Below, one piece after another: positions 35,508 through 44,268 of a stretch of 64,000 bases of DNA. Both the position numbers and the translations under genes were made by a program. This DNA comes from Formosa haliotis. GTDB taxonomy: Bacteria > Bacteroidota > Bacteroidia > Flavobacteriales > Flavobacteriaceae. Location: assembly GCF_001685485.1 (NCBI RefSeq), contig NZ_BDEL01000001.1:1237501-1301500 (forward strand), read 5' to 3'. The notes beneath the pieces were generated by a model. It saw nothing but the letters and a program-made list of their open reading frames with translations, was not told the DNA's origin and ran no database searches. The number at the start of each line of letters is the position of its first letter. Position 1 is the stretch's first letter.

Positions 35508-37877
35508 TTAATTTGTTCTTATTTTTATAGGTGTTTCGGTTTGATTTCTCATCACTACAAGATCCATTTCATCACCTGGGTGTTCCACATTTATTCTGAA
35601 AAAATCTTGTACTGTTTTTACAGGTTGTCCAGCTGCTTTAAGAATAACATCGCCCTTTTTAATGCCGCCATTTTGAACGGCCGGGCTCGGTTTCCAAATA
35701 CGCAATACAATAACGCCTTCTGCCGAATTTAATCCGTAAGCCGATTGTTCCTGAGGTGAATCTACAGATTTTAATTGATTCCGTAACCATGCCACAACAG
35801 GACTACTCGTATTTTCTGAAGGATCCTTAATAACCGGAACTTCTGGCGTTTTTGCAAGCTGCTTTAACTCTGGCTTTTGCACGCCAAATTGATCCATTGG
35901 AAAATTTTTAAAGCCCAATTTTAATGCCGGTGATGTTTCTGCTACCGTAAAATCTAAATGCTCTGGATCTTTAAACTGCGGATCGCCATAAGCACTGTGT
36001 AAATCGCGGTCGTAAATTTGAGATTTCATCATCGATTCTTCATTAGGAAAGAGGTTATAATCTAACTCTTTTCCCCATCCTAACAGTCCAACATCTTGAT
36101 AAGCATTACCTACAATATTGTATTTAAACACATCTTCACTATTGGCAAACCACACATGAGGGTGTAAGGAATTGTTGACCATGATATTATTTTCGGCAAC
36201 ACGATTAAACCCTTCTCGCAGTTTAAGTCCGCTATTCAGCATAAGGTTATTATAAATATGGTAGTTTGAAGAGCCATCGTCTAAATCGACATCCCAACCA
36301 TGATCGCAACGGAAGCGATTGTTTCTAATGATAGTAGTTTTAACGGCATCCCAAGTATACATATCTGGAATTTGGGTAGTAATGCTATCCATAACACCGC
36401 GTTTTGGATGCCAAAAGCGGTCACGCCCCCAAGAGTTAAAGGAGCCGTGATCGTGGGTTTCTAAAACCGTATTAAACACATCGTTGAATTCTAAAATATG
36501 GCCGCCCCAAGTACCGTCACCAATATTAATACCGGCTCTAGGCACATCGTAAATACTGTTATGGCTCACAGTAATATCCATCGCCATAGCGATTTCTACA
36601 CCTGCCGTTTGCTTTTCTATTCTACCAATGCGGTAGATTAAATTATTATCGACTACACAGGCTCGTGGGTATAATTCGTTTTTAGGCCCTGCTAAAGTAT
36701 CTATATCTTTTAGGTCTACAAACTGACCATAATTAAAAGATGGAGAACGCACCGCAGACGGATCGCCCACAAAAGCAACCGCAGTCGCTCCATTATCGTG
36801 AATATGATTGCCAATAACTTGGAGGCCTTTGTTATATTTACTGGCCATAATAACATTACCACCTAGATGTACAAACTCATTATTTTTCACAGTACAATTT
36901 TCAGTGCCTTCAAAAAACACGACACTTCCTCTGTAAATAGACCAATCACTACGTAATAAAGGCTCGTAATGTTCCATAAAAGTACGTTTGGTGTGCTGAA
37001 ACGAGATACCACTTAATTCTACGTCTTTCACTGGATTTTCTAGTGTCCCTACCACCTGAATTAAATCTTTAAGTACCGCCACTTCTATAGTAGCACTTTC
37101 TAAATTGGTGTTCGCTTCTGGCCAATAATACAGCTTATGGCTTGCTTTGTCTAGATACCATTCTCCCGGACTATCTAGTTCTTCAAACACATTTTCTACC
37201 ATTCTAAATTCTACATGTGGTCTAGAACCTCTGTTGTTTTGCTGTCCGCCTTCTAAAATGGCCTCACCTTGGTCGTTTACACCGGTAATCGTATAATGAA
37301 ATCCGCCCCATTTTCCACCATGAAGCGCGTGAAAATATGCGCCTTTTGGGTTGCTCCAACTAGCGACTTTTTCTTTTGAAATGGCATCGGCAGCAGACCC
37401 ATTCCAATAATGAGCATCTTCATCGTAATTTGGGTAACGCGCCAAAATTTGAGGTTTGCCATTCACAACTAACTGATCGAAATCTAAATGCTCTGGCACC
37501 GAACTCACCAAAATATTTTCGTTAAACGGAATCCATGCCGGTTTCAAGATTTCAGATCCTTTTATCCGCACCTCTTTAGCAGAAGTACCTGTAATTTTTA
37601 ATCCGTTTAAATCTGGCGTTATAGTGATTGCATGCGATACATAATAATCGCCAGGTTTTAATTTTATTGCGATTGGCAGTTCCGGGTTTAAACGCCTTAA
37701 TTCTGAAGCTTCTTCTATAGCTTCTTCTACACTCGAAAATGGGAGTTCTTCACTTCCATTGGCATTTTCACTAGTGTTCGTACTTACGTATAGCGTTTTT
37801 ATGGGTTCTTCAGAAACACAAGAAACCAAGAATAAAAAGGGTAATATCAAGCATATTTTAAAATAGCGGTGTCTCAT
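35508..37877 (-). CDS. GH141-like beta-helix glycosidase with C-terminal PDZ domain, lipoprotein
   Basis: This 789-residue protein has a lipobox (LFLVSC, Cys20). It opens with LYVSTNTSENANGSEELPFSS and a right-handed beta-helix, including LDGTG-free coils such as VKNNEFVHLGGNVIMAS, VIGNHIHDNGATAVAFVGD, VSHNSIYDVPRAGINIGDG and FNDVFNTVLETHDHGSFNSW. This layout is that of GH141-type proteins, which include an alpha-L-fucosidase and a xylanase. Residues about 712-789 form a PDZ-like domain (NGGIKKGDVILKAAGQPVKT, then a domain end PIKIRTN). A PDZ module on such an enzyme is unusual. It starts 8 bp after the esterase at 37886 ends and is followed directly by GH29. The GH141 assignment is by overall resemblance, since catalytic residues were not identified. 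Confidence 0.82.
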   Translation of the reverse strand: MRHRYFKICLILPFLFLVSCVSEEPIKTLYVSTNTSENANGSEELPFSSVEEAIEEASELRRLNPELPIAIKLKPGDYYVSHAITITPDLNGLKITGTSAKEVRIKGSEILKPAWIPFNENILVSSVPEHLDFDQLVVNGKPQILARYPNYDEDAHYWNGSAADAISKEKVASWSNPKGAYFHALHGGKWGGFHYTITGVNDQGEAILEGGQQNNRGSRPHVEFRMVENVFEELDSPGEWYLDKASHKLYYWPEANTNLESATIEVAVLKDLIQVVGTLENPVKDVELSGISFQHTKRTFMEHYEPLLRSDWSIYRGSVVFFEGTENCTVKNNEFVHLGGNVIMASKYNKGLQVIGNHIHDNGATAVAFVGDPSAVRSPSFNYGQFVDLKDIDTLAGPKNELYPRACVVDNNLIYRIGRIEKQTAGVEIAMAMDITVSHNSIYDVPRAGINIGDGTWGGHILEFNDVFNTVLETHDHGSFNSWGRDRFWHPKRGVMDSITTQIPDMYTWDAVKTTIIRNNRFRCDHGWDVDLDDGSSNYHIYNNLMLNSGLKLREGFNRVAENNIMVNNSLHPHVWFANSEDVFKYNIVGNAYQDVGLLGWGKELDYNLFPNEESMMKSQIYDRDLHSAYGDPQFKDPEHLDFTVAETSPALKLGFKNFPMDQFGVQKPELKQLAKTPEVPVIKDPSENTSSPVVAWLRNQLKSVDSPQEQSAYGLNSAEGVIVLRIWKPSPAVQNGGIKKGDVILKAAGQPVKTVQDFFRINVEHPGDEMDLVVMRNQTETPIKIRTN

Positions 37878-37885
37878 ATATTGTA

Positions 37886-38749
37886 TTAGTTTATCGTTGC
37901 TTTTCCTTTTATATAGTTTAAAGATTGTAAAAACTCGTCTGCTGCCAAAGTGGTTTCTATATAATATGTATCACCAGGTTGTTTTCCTTTATTAAAAAAA
38001 CCATGTGGCTGCCCGTTATACAAATGAAGCTCACATTGGCCGCCAACAGCTTCTATTTGCGCTTTATATTTTTCCATAGTGCCATTCGGAATATGTTTAT
38101 CGTTGGTGCCTTGAAAAATGATTGTTGGTGGCACATCGTTATAAATGTTATGCATCGGTGAAATTTCGGTAAAACGGTCTCCTATACGGTCATACCCATA
38201 ACCACCAGGCCCATTATCTATAACGGGATTATATAAAATTAAAGCTTGTGCTTTAGTACTTATATTATGGTCCTCTCCTGCTTCATCTAATCCTGGAAGC
38301 ATGGTTGTTGCAGCCGCTAAATGCCCACCTGCAGACCCACCAGATGCTACCATTTTATCCGAATTTATGTGATACTGTTTAGCATGAGACCTTAAAAATC
38401 GCATGGCAGATTTCGCATCGGCCACCGCATCAAACGGTGTGGTGCCTTGTCGGTTTTCAACACGATAATCTACTAAAACGGTTAGCATACCTCGGGATGC
38501 AAAATACTCGGCTTGGGGTCTAAACTGATCGACACTACCGCCAACCCATCCACCTCCAAAAAAGAATACCAACGCAGGATATTTTTTTCGTTTTTTAAAG
38601 CCATTCGGTTTATATAGCTCCATGGTTAAGGTATCGCCTTTTACGATTTTATAAATAATTTTTTCTGGAGTACCCAAACTATTATCTTGACCATTTACAG
38701 ATAAAATGGAAACTAAAAACACATATGTAATGGCTATATACTTAATCAT
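37886..38749 (-). CDS. Alpha/beta-hydrolase carbohydrate esterase (BD-FAE-like), secreted
   Basis: This 287-residue protein has a signal peptide ending LSVNGQ (residue 21). The oxyanion loop reads FGGGW (64-68), the nucleophile is Ser139 in GGSAGG, and the acid and base probably lie in GTNDKHIP and GQPHGFF. It is a paralogue of the esterase at 21821 and, like it, stands directly beside heparinase-type lyases. Its start overlaps the end of the lyase gene at 38742 by 8 bp, so the two are probably translationally coupled. Expected action is O-deacylation of the substrate in the periplasm. The acyl group and sugar are not known. Confidence 0.92.
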   Translation of the reverse strand: MIKYIAITYVFLVSILSVNGQDNSLGTPEKIIYKIVKGDTLTMELYKPNGFKKRKKYPALVFFFGGGWVGGSVDQFRPQAEYFASRGMLTVLVDYRVENRQGTTPFDAVADAKSAMRFLRSHAKQYHINSDKMVASGGSAGGHLAAATTMLPGLDEAGEDHNISTKAQALILYNPVIDNGPGGYGYDRIGDRFTEISPMHNIYNDVPPTIIFQGTNDKHIPNGTMEKYKAQIEAVGGQCELHLYNGQPHGFFNKGKQPGDTYYIETTLAADEFLQSLNYIKGKATIN

Positions 38750-41561
38750 GTTTAATGTTTTGTTGAAATACTATTTCCAATTTAGCGTAGGCTTTTTCTA
38801 TTCTGAATTCCAACTGATTGGGATTAAATCGTCCAATTTGTCCTTTTCTTGAACTAATTAAGACATCGTTTTCATAAACGTTTAAAACAGCCTCCTTATT
38901 CCCCTCTAAAAACGGCACACGTAACAATGTGGCACCATCTGATGTAATTTTATAGGAATCTCCTACACGATCTACAGACACCGTAACCGGTTCTGCCGCA
39001 GCAATAATTTCCCAACCTAATTGCTTGAATTTATAAACCCCCGAAATAAACATAAACTGTAAATCGGTCTTACTTGTAGTTGTTCGCGTAACCGACAAAA
39101 GTCCTTGTTGATAAAAATCATTCGTTTCTACGATATCATTTTCTGATGTATTTAGTATAATTTTATCGGAGCTTTTCGCATCATTGAGCTTTACATTTAT
39201 AATTTGGGTCCTTGGATAATCTTTAACTGAAGCATATTCTACATTCTTAATCGGGTTTTCTTCACCTTCTATAAATGGGTTAAACACCACTGCAAAGGGA
39301 TTATTCCAAGCTGCTGCATCACGTTTCACTATTAAAGTTTGCATCGCATCGTTTAAAACTGCTTCTGGTGCCGTGCCTTTGGTTAAGACATTCGATTTTG
39401 GAGACAAAGCAGTATATATGGTTTGATGCTCACTGCCTTTAATCCACAGTTTCATTATATTATTTGGCTTTTCGTCATGCTTCAAGCTAAATACAGCCTG
39501 TACATCGTTAGCCGTACTCATTTTCTTTTTTTCTGTTAAATAATCATAAGCCTTAATATCGCCATATTGACTTCCAAAATCTTCAGTAGGAGCTCCTGCT
39601 ATGGTTTTATTGGAGTCGCCGAACAGCGTTAAAGCCTGCCCCAGATTATGATAAAAGTAATCGTGCCTTTGGGTTCCTTGAGTTTGCGTTTCCGATCTAA
39701 AAACATCGACTATATAACCGCCTCCGGTATTCGACTTTATAAGTGAGGTAAATCGTTGCTGATTGGCTTTTGCTTTAGGTTCGAAGAAAGTCACTTTGGC
39801 AAAGGTTATTTTATCAAATTGCGGAGTCGTTCCTGGTTTTGGAAAACTATTATCTAAGGTAAACGGATGATAACTTCGCATCGCTTGATAATCTGAAATA
39901 CCATTAACTACTACCGTGTTATGGGCAGGGAATTTTGAATAATACTCCGTATGGTTTTCATGCCAATAACTAGAGCCTTTCCCCATATCTGGCCCCAACA
40001 CATACTTATTTGCAAACAATTCGATCGCGACGCCATTGGCATGGGCGTGATTTCCGAAAGAACCAAAGGTTGAAACCATCATAGCCTTATCACCAACTCC
40101 TAATCGCTGATTAAACAAACTTACATTAGAAGCATAAAAAGTTGGAGATGTAAGTCGCTGTAAAGCATTTTCTGTAGGTTGAGACGCTTTTAATTCATTT
40201 ACATAAAAGAACAAATCAAATAAATCTTTGGCGCGTCGTTTATAGTCGCCTTTTGCAATCATTTGTTCTAAAAGCCCGGAAATAATGGATTCCTTTTCCG
40301 ATTCCTTATATTTTCGATAATTAGCTATTAACAATTCAAAATTTTCTGGCGGTAATGGTTTATGATTAGAATCGCCAAAACCAATGCTATAGCCACTGGG
40401 GAACAGATATTGAAACGAGGCCAAGGCCGCTTTTTCAATTATAGGATATTGTCCCAATTCGTTTTTACCTGTTGCATGATCTAAAATGGTAATTATTTCT
40501 AATAAAGTCGTAATAACATGAATAGAATACGAGGCGCTTTCAGGCCAAATTCCGGTGTCCTGATCGTAAACTAATAAGGATTCATCTATAGAAAGTTGTC
40601 TTGCTGTAGAGGTATTAAAAGTTAAATTCAAGAAATATTCTCGACCTTTTCCGTTGGCATAAGCCGCATTAGAATCGAGAACTACAGCCACATAGGTTAA
40701 AAAACGGGCCTGAAATAAATTCCAATTATTATCGGGCACACCATTTTTAATAATTTGATCGCCCCATTTCTGAAAAACAGCGACATTATGGTTTAAATCG
40801 ACGTTTTCCTTTTTAAAATAATCATATAAAAAATCGTAAGTGCTTACCAAACTAACCAAGATTTTTTCATGAATCACTTCGAAAGTAGCTAAGCCCGATA
40901 AGCCTTGCTGTGGCGAATTGGTTAAATCTATTGGCGCATCGCGGTAGTACATACCTTCCATATACACACTGTATACGGGTTTGGCAAATTCGGCATAAGC
41001 CCGATCTCCCGTTAGCCAATATAAAAAAGCGGCATCGGCAACCAAACTCATGATTTTGGCATTAATATTTTCTATAATATGACCCGATTTAGACGGATGA
41101 ACCCAGGCCATTTTATTGGTTTTTTTATGTTGTAAATACAGCCCTTTCGGGTCATCAAAATACGGCTGAACAGCTTCCAATGCTGGGGTTTTATAATCTG
41201 TTGCCCAGTCTCTTGTTCCCGAAAAGCGCACCGTAGGTACAGGCGCACTGCCTTCGGAATAATCGAAATCGCCACCTTTTAAAAATACTCTATTGTGTTT
41301 GGTATTCCAGTTCATCTGCAAACGCGACACAAGCCATTCCGGATCTTGCTTTACATACTCTAAATATTTTTCGAGATTTTTTTTCTTTTTTGCTATGAAG
41401 TCAGCCTTCCATGCTACCGATTTAACCGCTTTTAAAAATTCGGCCTTCGTGGTATTGGACGTATAAATGCGAGGATGTTGCAGATTTTGACCACACAGCA
41501 GTATCGGACTTAATAAAAAAGTCACACAAATTAAAATAATATGTAGCCTCCTTAACTTCAT
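38742..41561 (-). CDS. Heparinase II/III-type polysaccharide lyase, secreted (paralogue 2 of 3)
   Basis: This 939-residue protein has a signal peptide ending ILLCGQ (residue 25). Shared blocks with the proteins at 22771 and 41570 are DPEWLVSRLQMNWNTK, SAPVPTVRFSGTRDW, NNWNLFQ and the beta-sandwich motif GSFGNHAHANG. The fold is an alpha-toroid followed by antiparallel beta-sandwiches, typical of lyases that cleave at uronic acid by beta-elimination. It is the longest of the three, with an additional beta-rich C-terminal stretch. It begins 8 bp after the lyase at 41570, and its 3' end overlaps the esterase start by 8 bp. Of the three paralogues it is closest to that at 22771 in the NHxHANG region. 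The substrate is unknown. Confidence 0.88.
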   Translation of the reverse strand: MKLRRLHIILICVTFLLSPILLCGQNLQHPRIYTSNTTKAEFLKAVKSVAWKADFIAKKKKNLEKYLEYVKQDPEWLVSRLQMNWNTKHNRVFLKGGDFDYSEGSAPVPTVRFSGTRDWATDYKTPALEAVQPYFDDPKGLYLQHKKTNKMAWVHPSKSGHIIENINAKIMSLVADAAFLYWLTGDRAYAEFAKPVYSVYMEGMYYRDAPIDLTNSPQQGLSGLATFEVIHEKILVSLVSTYDFLYDYFKKENVDLNHNVAVFQKWGDQIIKNGVPDNNWNLFQARFLTYVAVVLDSNAAYANGKGREYFLNLTFNTSTARQLSIDESLLVYDQDTGIWPESASYSIHVITTLLEIITILDHATGKNELGQYPIIEKAALASFQYLFPSGYSIGFGDSNHKPLPPENFELLIANYRKYKESEKESIISGLLEQMIAKGDYKRRAKDLFDLFFYVNELKASQPTENALQRLTSPTFYASNVSLFNQRLGVGDKAMMVSTFGSFGNHAHANGVAIELFANKYVLGPDMGKGSSYWHENHTEYYSKFPAHNTVVVNGISDYQAMRSYHPFTLDNSFPKPGTTPQFDKITFAKVTFFEPKAKANQQRFTSLIKSNTGGGYIVDVFRSETQTQGTQRHDYFYHNLGQALTLFGDSNKTIAGAPTEDFGSQYGDIKAYDYLTEKKKMSTANDVQAVFSLKHDEKPNNIMKLWIKGSEHQTIYTALSPKSNVLTKGTAPEAVLNDAMQTLIVKRDAAAWNNPFAVVFNPFIEGEENPIKNVEYASVKDYPRTQIINVKLNDAKSSDKIILNTSENDIVETNDFYQQGLLSVTRTTTSKTDLQFMFISGVYKFKQLGWEIIAAAEPVTVSVDRVGDSYKITSDGATLLRVPFLEGNKEAVLNVYENDVLISSRKGQIGRFNPNQLEFRIEKAYAKLEIVFQQNIKHD

Positions 41562-41569
41562 GTTTTTGC

Positions 41570-44248
41570 TTACTTAATCTCAATATTATATCCGGCAGGA
41601 AATGCTTTAGCCTGGCCATTGTTTAACTGAATACGTACGGGTTTATCGGACGAATAAAAATAGCTCCCATTTTCGTATTTCAATTCTGCTGAAACGGCAT
41701 CATCAACGGCTTCAATTTTATAGTTTCCGTGTTGTAATACGGTTCCTTTTCCTAAATACAAATACTCAAATTTGCCTTGTTTTTCTGAAACCACTCCAAA
41801 AGTGCCCTTAAACGTGATTTCTTTAGTAGGCTTATAGTCTTTATTAGTATCTATAGCACTACAAATAATTTGCGTACTGTTTTTCGATTCGATTTTCAAT
41901 GCTGCTAAATCATCAAACTGCCCCACTTTAGATATCTTCTGAATTGATTTTTGTCCTGTTTCAAACGATTCAAACACCGAAACAAACGGGTGACTTTTAG
42001 CATTTATGCCATTCTGACGTACAATTAGCGTTGGTGTAGTCTGTGGACTTTTATTAATTTGTCCTGGTGTAATATCCGCTCGTAAGGTTGTTGGTGGTGC
42101 AGCTACCACATACAACTCGCGATTTTCTTGTCCTTGCATCCACATATTTACATGCAATTCTGGAGACACGGTATTAATATCCCAAGTGGCGTTAAAATCG
42201 TCTGTATACTTTACCTTTCTTTGATTTTTGAAAAAGCTATAATTTTTATCGTATTCGGTACCTAAATCGTTAACAGGTTTCACTTCTAAAGGCACATCTT
42301 TGGTGTTTTTTAATGTTACCTGATGTCCTAAATTATGATGGATAAAATCGTTATCATCTTGGTCTGATCTAAACACGTCGACATAATATCCGCTCGTTTC
42401 CGAAGTACGAATCATGGCCACAACACGACGTTTTTCGTCTGCAGACACATCGGCAAACGATACATTTTTAGAAGTAACTACGGTATTATAAAAACCATCA
42501 TCTGCTGTTTTAGGATCCATAGCATTTACAGTGATTTCACCCTTTTTATATCCTGGAAGTATGGTGTTAGATCCTGTAATCCCACGGTGATAACCGGCAT
42601 CTTTAGACCAGTACGATTCGTAAGCCGAAGCATCTGGAGCTAAAGCCCAACCTTTACCGTAAAACTGCATAGCTAAACCGTTTTCTGCCAAATGCGACTG
42701 GTAGCGTCCGCCATATAATGTGAACATTAAGCCGTTTTCTTCATCATTGCCATTTCTTAAAATCATGTGTCTATGAAATTTAGAATATGCCGATCTGTGG
42801 TAAGGCAGTTCACTCCCCGATTCCGGTAAAGCCTGATTAAAAATAATATCTTGCCAATGCGATTTATTTCGGTCGTATTGACCATTTTCTATATTTTTCT
42901 TAATGACTGTAGCCATGGTTTTCGCCGTTTTAGCATCTCCATTCCACGTGGAATAGGTTAATAACGATTCGAAAGCCGACATATTAAAGGCACCACCACG
43001 CATATCGCCAAACACCACTAAATTACCACGCGCATCTAACCAACCTAAATTAGCTAATGCCGCTTTTTCTATAATGGGATTTCCTGCGAGTGTATTCACT
43101 CCAGATTTATACAATTGCAATCCCATTTCTAAGACCGTAGGAATCATTCCCGACGCATAGCCTGGAGATTCTGGCCACAATCCTGTTTCGGTATTGTAAT
43201 TGGCCATAATTTCTGGTAAGCCGGCATAATGATCGCCCGATTTTTCGGTGTAAAACGGTATGTAATATTCGCGTCCTTTACCATCTTTATAAAATGAATT
43301 AGACTCTAACACCAACATACTGCCTAAAATATTTTTATAACGGTTTACATTCCAGTTGCCTTTTTTACCACCGCGAACCAATCCGATTTCTATAAAGCGT
43401 TTAAACACTTCGCTCGACACATCGACCGTTGTTTTATTTATTGCTTTTAAATGCTTATGTGGATGTGCATTGAGGTAATCGTAAAGAAAATCGTAAGTAA
43501 TGGCCATTGGAATTTGACGGTCGTCGTGAATCACTTCGTAATCGTAATAGCCTAAAATTCCGCCTGGCTCGTAGCCTCCTGGTCCACCTGCAGATGCTTC
43601 GGGATCTAATGGCGGTTGCATATAATAGGTTCCTAAAATCCAAGTCCAAAAAATATCGGCCGAAAACTTTGCATACTTTTCATCTTGCGTCATATAATAC
43701 AGGAAAGCCGATTTTTCTGCCAATTTCAAGATTTCCATATTGTTCTGACGAATCATATGTCCCGATTCTTTATACGGAATTTTCACAGGAGTTTTATCGG
43801 CTTTAGACCGACTAATACCTAGCATATCGCCAGTTTCATTATACGGAATTCTATCTTCTAGCGGAACATTTACATAATCGTTCCATTTACGCATACCCGG
43901 TAAACGTACCGTTGGAATGGGCGCATTTCCTTCGCCATAATCCCAATCTTGCCCTTTAATATAGCATTGTGTATAATGTTCGCCAGCTTTCCAATACATA
44001 GCTAATCGCGATATTATCCATTCTGGATCTGTAACATGCCGATTAACATACGGATCTATTTCCGCAACTACGGCCTCGTAAGAGGCTTTAGCCCAATCTT
44101 CATTTTCAATTTTCGAACGCAGTTCCGAACGATCTTGAGACGATGCAAAAAGACGGGGATGCGGGTCTGCCTTTTGGGCAAAACTTACTGCTGTTATTAA
44201 AAACAAATTCAGGAATAGCGCCGATATGTTATTAAATTTTTTGAACAT
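41570..44248 (-). CDS. Heparinase II/III-type lyase, secreted, with altered His motif (paralogue 3 of 3)
   Basis: This 892-residue protein has a signal peptide ending SFAQ (about residue 24). It shares DPEWIISRLAMYWK, NAPIPTVRLPGMRKW and GNWNVNRYK with its two paralogues. In the beta-sandwich motif, however, it reads YQSHLAENG where the others have GNHxHANG, so the second His is Ala. An inserted Gly/Pro-rich loop (SAGGPGGYEPGGILGYYDYE) is found only here. Either the altered motif is outside the catalytic centre or this paralogue cleaves a different linkage. It follows a sulfatase by 20 bp and precedes the second lyase by 8 bp. The role is presumed to be endo- or exo-lytic cleavage of a uronate-containing chain. 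Confidence 0.86.
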   Translation of the reverse strand: MFKKFNNISALFLNLFLITAVSFAQKADPHPRLFASSQDRSELRSKIENEDWAKASYEAVVAEIDPYVNRHVTDPEWIISRLAMYWKAGEHYTQCYIKGQDWDYGEGNAPIPTVRLPGMRKWNDYVNVPLEDRIPYNETGDMLGISRSKADKTPVKIPYKESGHMIRQNNMEILKLAEKSAFLYYMTQDEKYAKFSADIFWTWILGTYYMQPPLDPEASAGGPGGYEPGGILGYYDYEVIHDDRQIPMAITYDFLYDYLNAHPHKHLKAINKTTVDVSSEVFKRFIEIGLVRGGKKGNWNVNRYKNILGSMLVLESNSFYKDGKGREYYIPFYTEKSGDHYAGLPEIMANYNTETGLWPESPGYASGMIPTVLEMGLQLYKSGVNTLAGNPIIEKAALANLGWLDARGNLVVFGDMRGGAFNMSAFESLLTYSTWNGDAKTAKTMATVIKKNIENGQYDRNKSHWQDIIFNQALPESGSELPYHRSAYSKFHRHMILRNGNDEENGLMFTLYGGRYQSHLAENGLAMQFYGKGWALAPDASAYESYWSKDAGYHRGITGSNTILPGYKKGEITVNAMDPKTADDGFYNTVVTSKNVSFADVSADEKRRVVAMIRTSETSGYYVDVFRSDQDDNDFIHHNLGHQVTLKNTKDVPLEVKPVNDLGTEYDKNYSFFKNQRKVKYTDDFNATWDINTVSPELHVNMWMQGQENRELYVVAAPPTTLRADITPGQINKSPQTTPTLIVRQNGINAKSHPFVSVFESFETGQKSIQKISKVGQFDDLAALKIESKNSTQIICSAIDTNKDYKPTKEITFKGTFGVVSEKQGKFEYLYLGKGTVLQHGNYKIEAVDDAVSAELKYENGSYFYSSDKPVRIQLNNGQAKAFPAGYNIEIK

Positions 44249-44268
44249 TATTTTCTAATATTTTGCTA

